NCBI GenBank assembly: GCA_964502525.1
Contig: CAZCXH010000002.1
Coordinates: 37,628 to 101,627, forward strand
Reading direction: 5' to 3'
Source: DATLYB01 sp964502525
GTDB taxonomy: Bacteria; Bacteroidota; Bacteroidia; Chitinophagales; CAIOSU01
Length of the DNA stretch: 64,000 nt
The notes beneath the pieces are model-generated. The model saw only the letters and a program-made list of their open reading frames with translations. It searched no databases and had not been told where the DNA came from. Position 1 is the stretch's first letter. Every line of letters begins with the position of its first letter. The position numbers were made by a program, and so were the translations under genes. Shown in pieces: positions 48,661 through 57,628 of this stretch.

Positions 48661-49575
48661 ATGACGAACTCCAGGATACTATTCATTGACCCGCACATCC
48701 ACATGTCTTCACGAACGACTGACGATTACGAAGCGATGTCCGCGGCAGGTGTTGTTGCGGTGATAGAGCCTTCCTTCTGGCAGGGACAGCCGCGCACGGA
48801 AGTCGGCACGTTCAAAGATTATTTCAGCAGCCTCATAGGATGGGAACGTTTTCGCGCGAGCCAATTTGGAATTAAGCACTATTGCACGATTGGTTTGAAT
48901 TCAAAGGAAGCTAATAATGAAGAGCTGGCTGAACAGGTGATTGAATTATTGCCTTTGTTCGCAGCCAAAGAAGGCGTGGTAGCCATTGGCGAAATCGGCT
49001 ATGACGACCAGACCAGGGCTGAAGATAAATATTTCCGAATTCAACTGGAACTGGCAAAAGAACTCAACCTGCCCGTTCAAATTCACACTCCTCACCGCGA
49101 CAAAAAGCGCGGAACAACCCGCAGCATGGATGTGTGTGAAGAGCACGGGCTTGATCCTAAAAAAGTGATTATAGATCATAATAATGAAGAAACGATGCGG
49201 GAGGTTTTGGACAGGGGTTATTGGGCTGCTTTCACCATCTATCCTAAAACAAAAATGGGCAATGAGCGCATGGCGGAAGTTGTCAGGAAATTCGGGTATG
49301 AGCGCATCATCGTTGACAGCTCGGCAGATTGGGGTGTGAGCGATCCCCTTGCTGTCCCGAAAACCGCCAACCTGATGTTGAAAAGCGGAGTTGCTGAAGA
49401 AAGTGTAAGGATGACGTGTTACACAAATGCACTCACCGCCTACGGACAGAGCGGGCAAATGAGTGAATCAGACTGGCTCCAGCCAAAAGACATAGATCAA
49501 ACACAACTGTTTTCCGGAAATTCCGTTTTAAGGGGGCAAGCACCAATAATCGCCAAATCAGATATTATAAAATAG
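48661..49575 (+). CDS. eboB: TatD-family metal hydrolase, EboB
   Basis: 304 residues of the amidohydrolase/TatD superfamily. Metal ligands are visible: IDPHIHMSS (HxH), AIGEIGYDD (Glu), VQIHTPHRDKK (His), VIIDHNNEETM (His) and IIVDSSADWGVSDP (Asp). Length and order match EboB of ebo clusters. The natural substrate is unknown; in cyanobacterial clusters the operon is required to export scytonemin precursor to the periplasm, a result not tested for this lineage. Start ATG follows an A-rich leader after the iterated-word array. Confidence 0.88.
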   Translation: MTNSRILFIDPHIHMSSRTTDDYEAMSAAGVVAVIEPSFWQGQPRTEVGTFKDYFSSLIGWERFRASQFGIKHYCTIGLNSKEANNEELAEQVIELLPLFAAKEGVVAIGEIGYDDQTRAEDKYFRIQLELAKELNLPVQIHTPHRDKKRGTTRSMDVCEEHGLDPKKVIIDHNNEETMREVLDRGYWAAFTIYPKTKMGNERMAEVVRKFGYERIIVDSSADWGVSDPLAVPKTANLMLKSGVAEESVRMTCYTNALTAYGQSGQMSESDWLQPKDIDQTQLFSGNSVLRGQAPIIAKSDIIK

Positions 49576-49615
49576 CAAGTTGTCAGTGAGCAGTTCGCCA
49601 TCATGAGCCAGTAAA

Positions 49616-50563
49616 ATGCCCGATTCCCCGACCAAAGCCCGTCATTCACTATCGGCAAGGTTTTCAGCCTACCTGCAATTAACACGTCCCGCAAATATTC
49701 TTACCGCAATCGCGGATATCATGGCCGGTTTTGCCGTTTCAGGAGCTATTATCGAAATAGTTGATACCGGAAAAGGATGGTTTTGTATTCCCGAACTTCG
49801 CAACCTTGCGTTGCTGATTGTCTCTACAACCGGGTTGTATGGAGGAGGTGTGGTGCTGAATGATTTTTTTGATGCAGCGCTGGATTCAACAGAAAGACCG
49901 GAAAGACCGATACCCAGCGGAAAAGCCTCCAGGGCTGGGGCATTCATCTTGGGAATGCTCCTTATTTCTGTTGGCATACAAGCGGCTTCATTTGTTTCAT
50001 TTCCCAGCGCGATAATAGCCATTACCATCGCGTCACTTGCGGTATTATATGATGCATGGGGTAAGCATCAGACTTATTTTGGTCCGATTAACATGGGTCT
50101 ATGTCGTGGCGGGAATTTGCTGCTTGGCGTGAGCGCATTAACAGCGGCAATTTTTGATTTCTGGTTTATTGCATTTATTCCTGTTCTCTACATCGCAGCG
50201 GTAACCACCGTCAGCCGGGGAGAGGTGCATGGCAATCATGGCAACTCGCTTCGGAAAGCAGGATGGATGTATTCGGTTGTCATCTTCTTAATTGCTGGTT
50301 TAGCATTTCATCCTGATTTTCATCTGCGTCCTGCCCTACCCTACCTGGTGCTATTTGGATGGATGATATTCGGTCCATTGCGCACCGCTCAAATCACCGG
50401 TCAGCCAAAAGATATTGGCAAGGCGGTGAAATTTGGCGTGCTCTCGCTGATATTGATGGATGCCGCGATTGCCGCGGGTTTTGCCGGATGGGATTACGCG
50501 CTTTTAATTGTTTGCCTGCTGCCCCTGTCGCTATTGCTGTCAAAATTGTTTGCGGTAACATAG
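49616..50563 (+). CDS. eboC: UbiA-type prenyltransferase, EboC
   Basis: 315 residues with eight to nine transmembrane helices. UbiA-family motifs: VVLNDFFDAALDSTERPERP followed by IPSGKASR (first Asp-rich site binding prenyl diphosphate with Mg) and the second region LYDAWGKHQTYFGPINMGLC RGGN. EboC probably attaches a prenyl chain to the cluster's substrate or makes a lipid carrier in the inner membrane. 40 nt after eboB. Confidence 0.88.
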   Translation: MPDSPTKARHSLSARFSAYLQLTRPANILTAIADIMAGFAVSGAIIEIVDTGKGWFCIPELRNLALLIVSTTGLYGGGVVLNDFFDAALDSTERPERPIPSGKASRAGAFILGMLLISVGIQAASFVSFPSAIIAITIASLAVLYDAWGKHQTYFGPINMGLCRGGNLLLGVSALTAAIFDFWFIAFIPVLYIAAVTTVSRGEVHGNHGNSLRKAGWMYSVVIFLIAGLAFHPDFHLRPALPYLVLFGWMIFGPLRTAQITGQPKDIGKAVKFGVLSLILMDAAIAAGFAGWDYALLIVCLLPLSLLLSKLFAVT

Positions 50564-50650
50564 CCAACGCAGGCTAATCAAGGATTTTCACGCAACTCTT
50601 TCGCGCAAAGTCCGTAAATTCTTAGCGAATTTGTATATCTCAGCCTATTT

Positions 50651-51835
50651 ATGCGTACTATCCGGCAATCATTTTCCGTCAAGTTCAGCTACCCGGTGCA
50701 TTTCACCGAAAGTGTTTTTTCAAGTGAAAACACCGTATTTGCAAACCTGCTCTCGGACGATGGCAATCCGGGACCAAAGAAAACGTTGTTCGTTATTGAC
50801 GATGGAGTGAATTTCCATCACCGAAGATTGATCGAAAACATAAAAGCTTATGCAAATGCTCGCAAAAATGTAATCGAGATCTGCGGTGACCTTTTAGTGG
50901 TTCCGGGTGGAGAAGCATGCAAAAATGATATCAGCGCTTTCGATGAAATTATCGCGTCAATTAACCATCACGGGATTGACCGTCATTCCTACGTTATAGG
51001 TGTTGGAGGTGGTGCAGTGCTTGATCTTGTCGGCTATGCTGCAGCCGTTGCGCACAGAGGTATCCGCCACATCAGAATTCCTACAACCGTATTGTCGCAA
51101 AACGATTCCGGGGTTGGCGTGAAGAATGGCATCAACGCTTTCGGGAAAAAAAATTTTCTCGGAACATTTGCTCCGCCTGTTGGAGTCATCAATGACCATA
51201 CTTTCCTGACAACGCTCGACATCCGCGACTGGCGTTCGGGAATTGCCGAGGCAATCAAGGTTGGGCTGATAAAAGATGCCGACTTTTTTCTTTATATCAA
51301 AATGAACGTGGAAAAGCTGATTGCAAGGGATTCCACCGTAATGCAGGAGCTGATTTATCGCTGCGCAAAGCTGCACCTTGAGCACATTTCCGGTGGCGAT
51401 CCATTTGAAATGGGCTCGTCACGCCCGCTGGATTTCGGACACTGGGCTTCGCACAAGCTGGAAGGATTAACGCAATATGATATCCGCCATGGTGAAGCGG
51501 TCGCTGTTGGAATTTGCCTCGACTCCATATACTCGCATCTTTCCGGATTGCTATCCAAAATTGAATTGGAAGAAATTATTCATTTGATCCGAAAAATCGG
51601 CTTTCAGCTCTATTTTCCGGAATTGTCACAGAACCTTGAAAACCCAAACGATCCAGACAGTTTACTTTCCGGATTAAACGAATTCCGCGAACATCTTGGC
51701 GGCAAACTCACGGTGATGTTGCTGAAAAGGATAGGTCAGGGAGTGGAAGTGAACGAAATGGATTTTGACATGATTAGGAAATCGGTCAATATCCTGAAAT
51801 CCTACCAATCACAGGTTGAATTGCGCAACGCATAA
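50651..51835 (+). CDS. eboD: 3-dehydroquinate synthase-like enzyme, EboD
   Basis: 394 residues of the DHQS-like family. The NAD motif VIGVGGGAVLDLVGYAAAVA and metal-site blocks IPTTVLSQNDSGVGVKNGIN, IAEAIKVGLIKDADFF and DFGHWASHKLE, HGEAVAVGICLDS are clear. It is unlikely to be the shikimate enzyme given its ebo context and divergence; other DHQS-like enzymes make cyclitols. 87 nt after eboC, so a second promoter is possible; no exact TAnnTTTG box is seen. Confidence 0.88.
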   Translation: MRTIRQSFSVKFSYPVHFTESVFSSENTVFANLLSDDGNPGPKKTLFVIDDGVNFHHRRLIENIKAYANARKNVIEICGDLLVVPGGEACKNDISAFDEIIASINHHGIDRHSYVIGVGGGAVLDLVGYAAAVAHRGIRHIRIPTTVLSQNDSGVGVKNGINAFGKKNFLGTFAPPVGVINDHTFLTTLDIRDWRSGIAEAIKVGLIKDADFFLYIKMNVEKLIARDSTVMQELIYRCAKLHLEHISGGDPFEMGSSRPLDFGHWASHKLEGLTQYDIRHGEAVAVGICLDSIYSHLSGLLSKIELEEIIHLIRKIGFQLYFPELSQNLENPNDPDSLLSGLNEFREHLGGKLTVMLLKRIGQGVEVNEMDFDMIRKSVNILKSYQSQVELRNA

Positions 51836-51849
51836 ACCCGATAGTCACA

Positions 51850-51857
51850 TATCTTTG
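51850..51857 (+). promoter_or_regulatory. TAnnTTTG box 5 nt before eboE
   Basis: TATCTTTG ends 5 nt before the ATG at 51863, inside the 27-nt gap between eboD and eboE. It could drive a separate leaderless eboE-eboF transcript. A TTG at 51821-51823 is 26 nt upstream, slightly farther than usual. Confidence 0.45.
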
Positions 51858-51862
51858 GAGAA

Positions 51863-53023
51863 ATGGATGTTGCGGGCAAATATCACCTCACTTATTGCAC
51901 AAACGTACACGCGGGAGAAGGTTGGGAAGAAATGTACCGGCAATTAAAAAATCACCTTCCTTCTGTAAAGCAAGCAGTTTCGCCTAAAGAGAATTTCGGA
52001 GTCGGACTGTACTTATCTGACAAAGCCAGTCGTGAAATTCTGGTTGGAAATAAGCTGCCGGAATTTAAAGAATGGCTCAACAAAGAAGGGTTGTATGTTT
52101 TCACCATGAACGGGTTTCCGTATGGCAATTTCCACGGTGACATTGTTAAGGATAACGTTTACAAGCCCGATTGGACAACCCGTGAGCGTGTGGAATATAC
52201 CAAACGCCTGTTTCACATACTCGCTGAACTTTTACCAGAAGGTGTAGAAGGAGGAATTTCAACATCTCCCATATCTTACAAGCATTGGTTCGCAGATAGC
52301 GAGCAAAAAGAAAAAGTTTTTGCCACAGCATTCAAGCATTTTGTAGAAATAGCTTGGTTTCTGAATGACCTGTGCGAAAAAACTCAGATGAACCTGCATC
52401 TTGACATTGAACCGGAACCGGATTGCCTGCTTGAAAATTCAGACGAAGCCGTCAATTTTTTTGAAAGGCTCCATGCCTGTGAAAAAAGAAATGACATTAT
52501 CAGCAAATTCCTGGCTCTGTGTTTTGATGTCTGTCATTTTTCCGTTGAGTTTGAGAAACCGGAATCTGCGCTCGCTAAATTGATTTCACAAGGAATCAGG
52601 ATCGGAAAGGTTCAACTCAGTTCCGCCCTGAAATTCTCCCTCAACGGCAAAAATGAAAATGACGTCAAAGAGATTTTGCAATTGGATGAGCCGAGATATC
52701 TTCACCAAACGGTGAAAAGTAAAGTGTCTGGAGAAATTGAAAAATTCCGGGATATTTCCACTGTGGTCACCGGTAATGGAGCTTATGATGCTGAATGGCG
52801 CACACATTTTCATGTGCCTTTATTTCTAAACAGTTATGGCAATCTTCAATCAACACAGGATGATGTGGTGGCGGCATTGAGATTTTTAAAGAAAGAAGAA
52901 ATAACAAAACATCTTGAAGTTGAAACATATACGTGGGATGTGCTTCCTGCCGGATTAAAGGGAGATCTGACTGTTTCCATCATTCGCGAATTGGAATGGG
53001 TTAAAAAGGCTCTTGGTGAATGA
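51863..53023 (+). CDS. eboE: TIM-barrel protein of the ebo cluster, EboE
   Basis: 386 residues with a sugar-phosphate isomerase/epimerase (xylose isomerase-like) barrel pattern. Conserved blocks include YHLTYCTNVHAGEGWEEMY at the start, FTMNGFPYGNFHGDIVKDNV, GISTSPISYKHWF, LHLDIEPEPDCLLENSDE (acidic metal-site region), FDVCHFSVEFEKPE and HFHVPLF. The catalytic activity is unproven. It overlaps the eboF start by 4 nt. Confidence 0.85.
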   Translation: MDVAGKYHLTYCTNVHAGEGWEEMYRQLKNHLPSVKQAVSPKENFGVGLYLSDKASREILVGNKLPEFKEWLNKEGLYVFTMNGFPYGNFHGDIVKDNVYKPDWTTRERVEYTKRLFHILAELLPEGVEGGISTSPISYKHWFADSEQKEKVFATAFKHFVEIAWFLNDLCEKTQMNLHLDIEPEPDCLLENSDEAVNFFERLHACEKRNDIISKFLALCFDVCHFSVEFEKPESALAKLISQGIRIGKVQLSSALKFSLNGKNENDVKEILQLDEPRYLHQTVKSKVSGEIEKFRDISTVVTGNGAYDAEWRTHFHVPLFLNSYGNLQSTQDDVVAALRFLKKEEITKHLEVETYTWDVLPAGLKGDLTVSIIRELEWVKKALGE

Positions 53024-54399
53024 AAAAAACCGCTGTATTGAATGTTGTTGGATTAACTCCTTCGCTCATCGGAGAACACACTCCTTTTTTGAATAAATGG
53101 TCGAAGCTGGGAAAAACAGTTTCCATCGTTCCGCCATTGCCTGCCGTAACCTGCACTTCTCAATCAACATTTCTGACCGGCACCGCGCCTTCCGTTCATG
53201 GCATCGTTGGCAACGGCTGGTATTTCAGGGAAGAGTGCGAAGTAAAATTCTGGAGGCAGTCCAACCATTTGGTGCAAGGCAAGAAAATCTGGGAAATTGC
53301 AAAAGAAAAGAACCCGGAGTTCACCTGCGCCAACTTATTCTGGTGGTATAACATGTATTCGGGCGTGGATTATTCGGTCACTCCGCGTCCACAGTACCTC
53401 GCTGATGGAAGAAAGTTTCCCGACATCTATGCTTACCCCGCAGGATTACGCGACACCTTGCAGCAGAAGCTTGGAACATTTCCGCTATTTGATTTCTGGG
53501 GACCGCGAACTACCATTCGTTCGAGCCGGTGGATTGCGGATTCCGCAAAAATGATTGAAAACCTTTACCACCCCACTCTAACGCTGATTTATCTGCCTCA
53601 TCTGGACTACAACCTGCAGCGGTACGGAATTGATTTCTCCAAAATCACCAAAGACTTGCAAGAAATTGATTCCGTATGCGAAGATTTGATTTCTTTTTAT
53701 GAAACGCGGGACACTCAGGTAATCGTGCTTTCGGAATATGGAATCACCAATGTCAGCAAGCCAATATCGCTTAACAGGATTTTCCGCGAAAATGGATTGC
53801 TTGCTGTTCGTGAAGAGCGCGGTTTGGAACTGCTGGACGCTGGCGCCAGCAAGGCTTTTGCCGTTGCAGACCACCAATTAGCGCATGTATATGTGAATGA
53901 TTTATCAGAATTAAACCGTGTAAAAAATATTTTGGAGAAAACACAGGGTATTGAGTTGGTTCTTGATGAATTTGGTAAGAGAAAATATAATTTGAATCAT
54001 GCCAGATCTGGCGAGTTAACAGCCATTGCGGACAAAGATTCCTGGTTTACCTACTACTATTGGCTGGAAGACAACAAGGCGCCTGATTTTGCAAGAACCG
54101 TGGACATTCATAAAAAACCAGGCTACGATCCGGTGGAATTATTTATCAATCCGGAACTTGGTTTTATTCCTCTCAGAGTCGGAATTAAGTTATTGAAAAA
54201 ACAGGTAGGGTTCAGAATATTGATGGATTTGATTCCGCTTAAGCCGGAATTGGTCCGCGGCTCCCACGGGCGGCTTCCGGAAAGCGAAGGTGATGGACCC
54301 TTGTTTATCAGCAAGGATAAAGCGCTCGTGCCGGACAAGAAAATTGCCGGGCATGAAGTATTCCGCTTGCTTCTCACGCACCTTGTGTTAGCGGGTTAA
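53020..54399 (+). CDS. eboF: Alkaline phosphatase superfamily protein, EboF
   Basis: 459 residues of the nucleotide pyrophosphatase/phosphodiesterase fold. The nucleophile-region PAVTCTSQSTFLTGTAPSVH, then GIVGNGWY, the YLPHLDYNLQRYG and VVLSEYG-like (VIVLSEYGITN) and ADHQLAHVYVND blocks carry the expected Asp/His metal ligands. Probably releases a phosphate or diphosphate from a cluster intermediate. The gene overlaps eboE (ATGA) and converges on the TMEM220 gene with a 12-nt overlap of the 3' ends. Confidence 0.87.
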   Translation: MKKTAVLNVVGLTPSLIGEHTPFLNKWSKLGKTVSIVPPLPAVTCTSQSTFLTGTAPSVHGIVGNGWYFREECEVKFWRQSNHLVQGKKIWEIAKEKNPEFTCANLFWWYNMYSGVDYSVTPRPQYLADGRKFPDIYAYPAGLRDTLQQKLGTFPLFDFWGPRTTIRSSRWIADSAKMIENLYHPTLTLIYLPHLDYNLQRYGIDFSKITKDLQEIDSVCEDLISFYETRDTQVIVLSEYGITNVSKPISLNRIFRENGLLAVREERGLELLDAGASKAFAVADHQLAHVYVNDLSELNRVKNILEKTQGIELVLDEFGKRKYNLNHARSGELTAIADKDSWFTYYYWLEDNKAPDFARTVDIHKKPGYDPVELFINPELGFIPLRVGIKLLKKQVGFRILMDLIPLKPELVRGSHGRLPESEGDGPLFISKDKALVPDKKIAGHEVFRLLLTHLVLAG

Positions 54400-54741
54400 C
54401 CGCGCTTGCACAAGATGCAATATCATCGCCCCAAATACAATTGCCAGCCCGAGTGATTCGCGGGCAAGCTCAATTTCGATTGTTTTCATTCCGTGCTTGA
54501 GCGCCACTCCCTCAAAATGCCCGTATGGAAAAAAGGTAATTGTTCCAAACAGCGCAGCAAGACACACCGAGGCGATCAATCCGGTGTTGAACTGGTTTCT
54601 GAATGCTGAAAAAGAGATATATGCCGGCAACAAGTAAGCATAAATCCAGACTAACCAGTCTGGGTCATTGTATTGTACCGCAGCAAAAACAATAAAAAGA
54701 AGGGCAAACGCAAGCGACAGGAATTTGAAGATTGTTCGCAT
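54388..54741 (-). CDS. TMEM220-family small membrane protein
   Basis: 117 residues with four hydrophobic segments. FALLFIVFAAVQYNDPDWLV then WIYAYLLPA matches the transmembrane family 220 pattern, whose function is unknown. It runs opposite to the ebo cluster and overlaps eboF by 12 nt at the 3' end. It is separate from the ebo transcription unit. Confidence 0.75.
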   Translation of the reverse strand: MRTIFKFLSLAFALLFIVFAAVQYNDPDWLVWIYAYLLPAYISFSAFRNQFNTGLIASVCLAALFGTITFFPYGHFEGVALKHGMKTIEIELARESLGLAIVFGAMILHLVQARLTR

Positions 54742-54796
54742 TTCGCAAATTGTTTCCGTGTTAAGCCAATATCAAAGGATGTCGCAAACACTGAGA

Positions 54797-55549
54797 TCAA
54801 TCCTTCTTAGCAGGGGTTGACTTGCCATTTTGCGCATTGGCTTTATCAAGATTTCCTTTAGCCAGTGTGAACTCAGGAAACAACTCCAATGCTTTCTGGA
54901 AATTTTGCTTTGCAACATCCTGTTGATTAATTTCAAGAGCAATCACTCCTCGCATATTGAAAGCAGCCGCCTTCAATGGAACCTGCTGCGATTCTCCGTC
55001 ATTGTCGGAAATAGTCACTACTCCTAAACTATCGGTGGATCCAATAATAGAATTAAGGCTCTCGCTACACTCCCCAAACCGCTTCAGCATATATTGAAGT
55101 GAAGCGATGTTATACTTGTGATAGGGATCTTTGGTGATGGCATAGAGCTTCTCAAAACTTTCCAGGGCATTTTTATGCCATCCCAAATTTTGCTCTGAAA
55201 CCGCCACCACTTCCAGTATTTCCGGTTTTTCAGGATTGGATTCAAGGATTTCTTTTCCGAGGACAATCACCTGCGGATAGTTATTGCTGCTGAAATACAA
55301 GAAGGCGAGCGTATCCTTAAGTCCGGCTTTTTCAGGGCGCATGGCAATCATGCCATAAAGAGCATTGCGGGCAACCACAAAATCATTGTATGCCGCTGCC
55401 TGATCGTAAATTTTCTTGTAGTGATCGTAAAGGTTAACTCCCTGATTTTCGGCCGGTGCCGGTTTTGCGGTTGCTTCTTGTTTTTTCTGAGCATTTGCAA
55501 TCGAACAAGATAAAAGGACGGTTGTTAAAGTAACAAATTTATTGATCAT
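54797..55549 (-). CDS. Exported TPR protein
   Basis: 250 residues with a signal peptide (MINKFVTLTTVLLSCSIANA) and TPR-like units (YNDFVVARNALYGMIAMRPE, SNNYPQVIVLGKEILESNPE, NQQDVAKQNFQKALELFPEF). It lacks a lipobox. TPR proteins of this kind often sit in envelope complexes; the partner is unknown. It is separated from the next upstream gene by a terminator. Confidence 0.75.
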   Translation of the reverse strand: MINKFVTLTTVLLSCSIANAQKKQEATAKPAPAENQGVNLYDHYKKIYDQAAAYNDFVVARNALYGMIAMRPEKAGLKDTLAFLYFSSNNYPQVIVLGKEILESNPEKPEILEVVAVSEQNLGWHKNALESFEKLYAITKDPYHKYNIASLQYMLKRFGECSESLNSIIGSTDSLGVVTISDNDGESQQVPLKAAAFNMRGVIALEINQQDVAKQNFQKALELFPEFTLAKGNLDKANAQNGKSTPAKKD

Positions 55550-55574
55550 ATTAATTAATTAGCCTGCAAAATAA

Positions 55575-55603
55575 AAAAGGTTAGGATGAATTCCTAACCT
55601 TTT
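55575..55603 (-). terminator. Rho-independent terminator of the 55627-57318 gene
   Basis: A 12-bp stem (AAAAGGTTAGGA with TCCTAACCTTTT) and 5-nt loop. On the minus strand it is followed by a T run (TTTTTTATTTT), 24 nt after the T9SS-cargo gene's stop codon. Confidence 0.8.
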
Positions 55604-55626
55604 CCCTTAATTGCAATTCAATTCAC

Positions 55627-57318
55627 TTATTTCGTTAAAATCAGCTTCCTGTTGAAAAACTCATTATCAGCCTTGATAATGGCGTAATAGGTGCCATCAG
55701 CCAAAAGGTTGAAGTCAAAGTCAATGGTATTCGTGCCCGCAACCACGCGATGATCCCTGCCCATTATTACCTGCCCTAACGTGTTATAGACGGTAATATT
55801 CAAATACTTTTCCCTGGAAGAAATCACTTCGAGCCTGCTGTCATTTTCGGAAGGATTGGGGATGAACTCGCTGATCGTGAATGTTTCCGCTTCGGTTATC
55901 ATTGCTGTGACAACATAAGTCGAATCAGCGGAGCCGTCATAATCAATTGATCTCAAATAATAATAGTAAAGCTGATTGGGAACAACATCTTCATCGGGGT
56001 AACCGTATGTCCTGCGCACAGATGAATTTCCCGCGCCATCCCTCCATCCTATTTTCGTAAAGTTTACGCCATCAGCGCTGCGCATCACGTCAAATCCGCT
56101 GTTGTTGATTTCAGTTTCAGTCATCCATTCAACCTGAATATATTTATTATCTACAGGATAGGCTTTCAGGTATAGCAACTCAATCGGCAATCCAGCGCCC
56201 CCGCCCCCGCCTAAGCCGAAGTTGGAAAATGATTTCAAACCCCATGCAGCGATGCTATCGGTTTGCGCAAAAGGGATGTTGTCATCTGGAATCCAGTACA
56301 ATTGATTGCTCTCAACCTTCACGCCATTACAGGGATTGCCTGATTCCAGAAAATACGGATCCCAGTTAAAAGATGAACCTGGAGTGGTGCTGCCCGGTGC
56401 TTTAAATATCTTCAGATGGGTCAGATTCGGGTTCTCGTAGAATAAATACGCCTCGTCCGGAAAAACATAAAAATCATAATTCCACCCGCCCGAAAGTGAA
56501 TCGTGCTGAGGTTTAAATTCCCAATAGCCAAAATTATGAACCATCCAATAAAATTCAAAGAATTGAAATGCTGTTGTGTAGTAGCAATGCCCTCCTCCCA
56601 CCGAAGTCTGGAAACCGATATTACCGATATCAGATTGTTCCACAAACTTTCCGCTAAGGGATTTCGCTGCAGAAGGTTTCACCGCTCCGATGGAAGTTCT
56701 CAGGTCAACGCTTGCAGGGTTGTAACCTCGCTTGCCAGAACCTGATGGTCCTCCAATGGGAAATCGGTAGTAGCTATTAGCTCCTGTTCTGACTTCCCTC
56801 CTGAGAGTTCCTTCAATGTATCTTGATTTATCTGCACCAAAATTTCCTACAATGGCATCAGTTGCGCTATCAGCCATATATATTTCATTCGCTCCGGATG
56901 TTACTATTCTCCCCTTTGTTAAGGTAAGTTTTCCATCAACTCTTATACTGTCATTGAGCGTCATCTTTTCAGGCACAATTCCACCCGCCAGGGCTCCAAA
57001 GTTGAGAATCAGATTCGGAAAGGAAACTTTACTTCCACTCACCGAATAATCAACATTACTTCCGGCAAATTCCACATCACCACCACCCATGGTGGTGCCA
57101 TCGCATATCCACGTGCCAACACCTGAAGGCTTCTTCACCCTCATCAAACCGCTGGCTTGTATATCCAGCGTTCCTGTTGAATGAATGTTAACATTTCCCT
57201 CTACGTGCAACAGTCCGTTAGGCTCAACTGTTACCTGACCTTTAACAACAAGGTCATCTTGTCCGCAGAGTAAAAAAGGAGTAAGTAATGAAATGAAAAG
57301 TGGGTAGAGTTTTTTCAT
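55627..57318 (-). CDS. Secreted beta-rich protein with T9SS C-terminal domain
   Basis: 563 residues: signal peptide (LYPLFISLLTPFLLCGQ), a repeated beta-strand region with DDLVVKGQVTVEPNGLLHVE and NVNIHSTGTLDIQASGLMRV (beta-helix or adhesin-like), a middle region with aromatic Gly/Pro-rich sequence, a fibronectin-like segment (IQVEWMTETEINNSGFDVMR, typical of Bacteroidota adhesins), and a C-terminal type A sorting domain starting SEFIPNPSENDSRLEVI. Probably a cell-surface or released adhesin. It has its own terminator. Confidence 0.8.
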   Translation of the reverse strand: MKKLYPLFISLLTPFLLCGQDDLVVKGQVTVEPNGLLHVEGNVNIHSTGTLDIQASGLMRVKKPSGVGTWICDGTTMGGGDVEFAGSNVDYSVSGSKVSFPNLILNFGALAGGIVPEKMTLNDSIRVDGKLTLTKGRIVTSGANEIYMADSATDAIVGNFGADKSRYIEGTLRREVRTGANSYYRFPIGGPSGSGKRGYNPASVDLRTSIGAVKPSAAKSLSGKFVEQSDIGNIGFQTSVGGGHCYYTTAFQFFEFYWMVHNFGYWEFKPQHDSLSGGWNYDFYVFPDEAYLFYENPNLTHLKIFKAPGSTTPGSSFNWDPYFLESGNPCNGVKVESNQLYWIPDDNIPFAQTDSIAAWGLKSFSNFGLGGGGGAGLPIELLYLKAYPVDNKYIQVEWMTETEINNSGFDVMRSADGVNFTKIGWRDGAGNSSVRRTYGYPDEDVVPNQLYYYYLRSIDYDGSADSTYVVTAMITEAETFTISEFIPNPSENDSRLEVISSREKYLNITVYNTLGQVIMGRDHRVVAGTNTIDFDFNLLADGTYYAIIKADNEFFNRKLILTK

Positions 57319-57628
57319 AGGGACTGGTTTTATTAATGCAGAATTGAAATTTCACGTTACTAATATAGGCATTATCTGAATTAAAAGCAAACCGCACGGT
57401 TATTTTTTTTCCACATCTTCAAATATAGCCTTTTAAGGGCATTCCCAAAAATTGCACTTTTTATTACCTCACCCTACCCCCTCCGTCCGGAGAGGGGAAA
57501 AGCAAATAGAATTTTTAGTACTGACCTTAAGTGCTTCATCCGTAACAAAGGTACTAAAATATCGTAACAATTGCCATAATCCACCCAAAACCAAAAACCA
57601 TGTAAAAACATAACCAGGCTAAGAAAAG
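57319..57628. other. Divergent gap with a MITE-like element
   Basis: 310 bp between the two divergent T9SS-cargo genes. Apart from the MITE copy B at 57433-57530 I see no gene. Both genes must have promoters here, but no exact TAnnTTTG box is clear. Confidence 0.6.
57433..57530. mobile_element. Inverted-repeat MITE-like element, copy B
   Basis: 98 bp with imperfect terminal inverted repeats beginning and ending TTAAGG...CCTTAA (left TTAAGGGCATTCCCAAAAAT, right complement TTAAGGTCAGTACTAAAAAT), and a central CCCCTCC..GGAGAGGGG hairpin preceded by CCTCACCC. Closest to copy A (39923-40019); copy C at 26555 is related in reverse. Confidence 0.75.
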
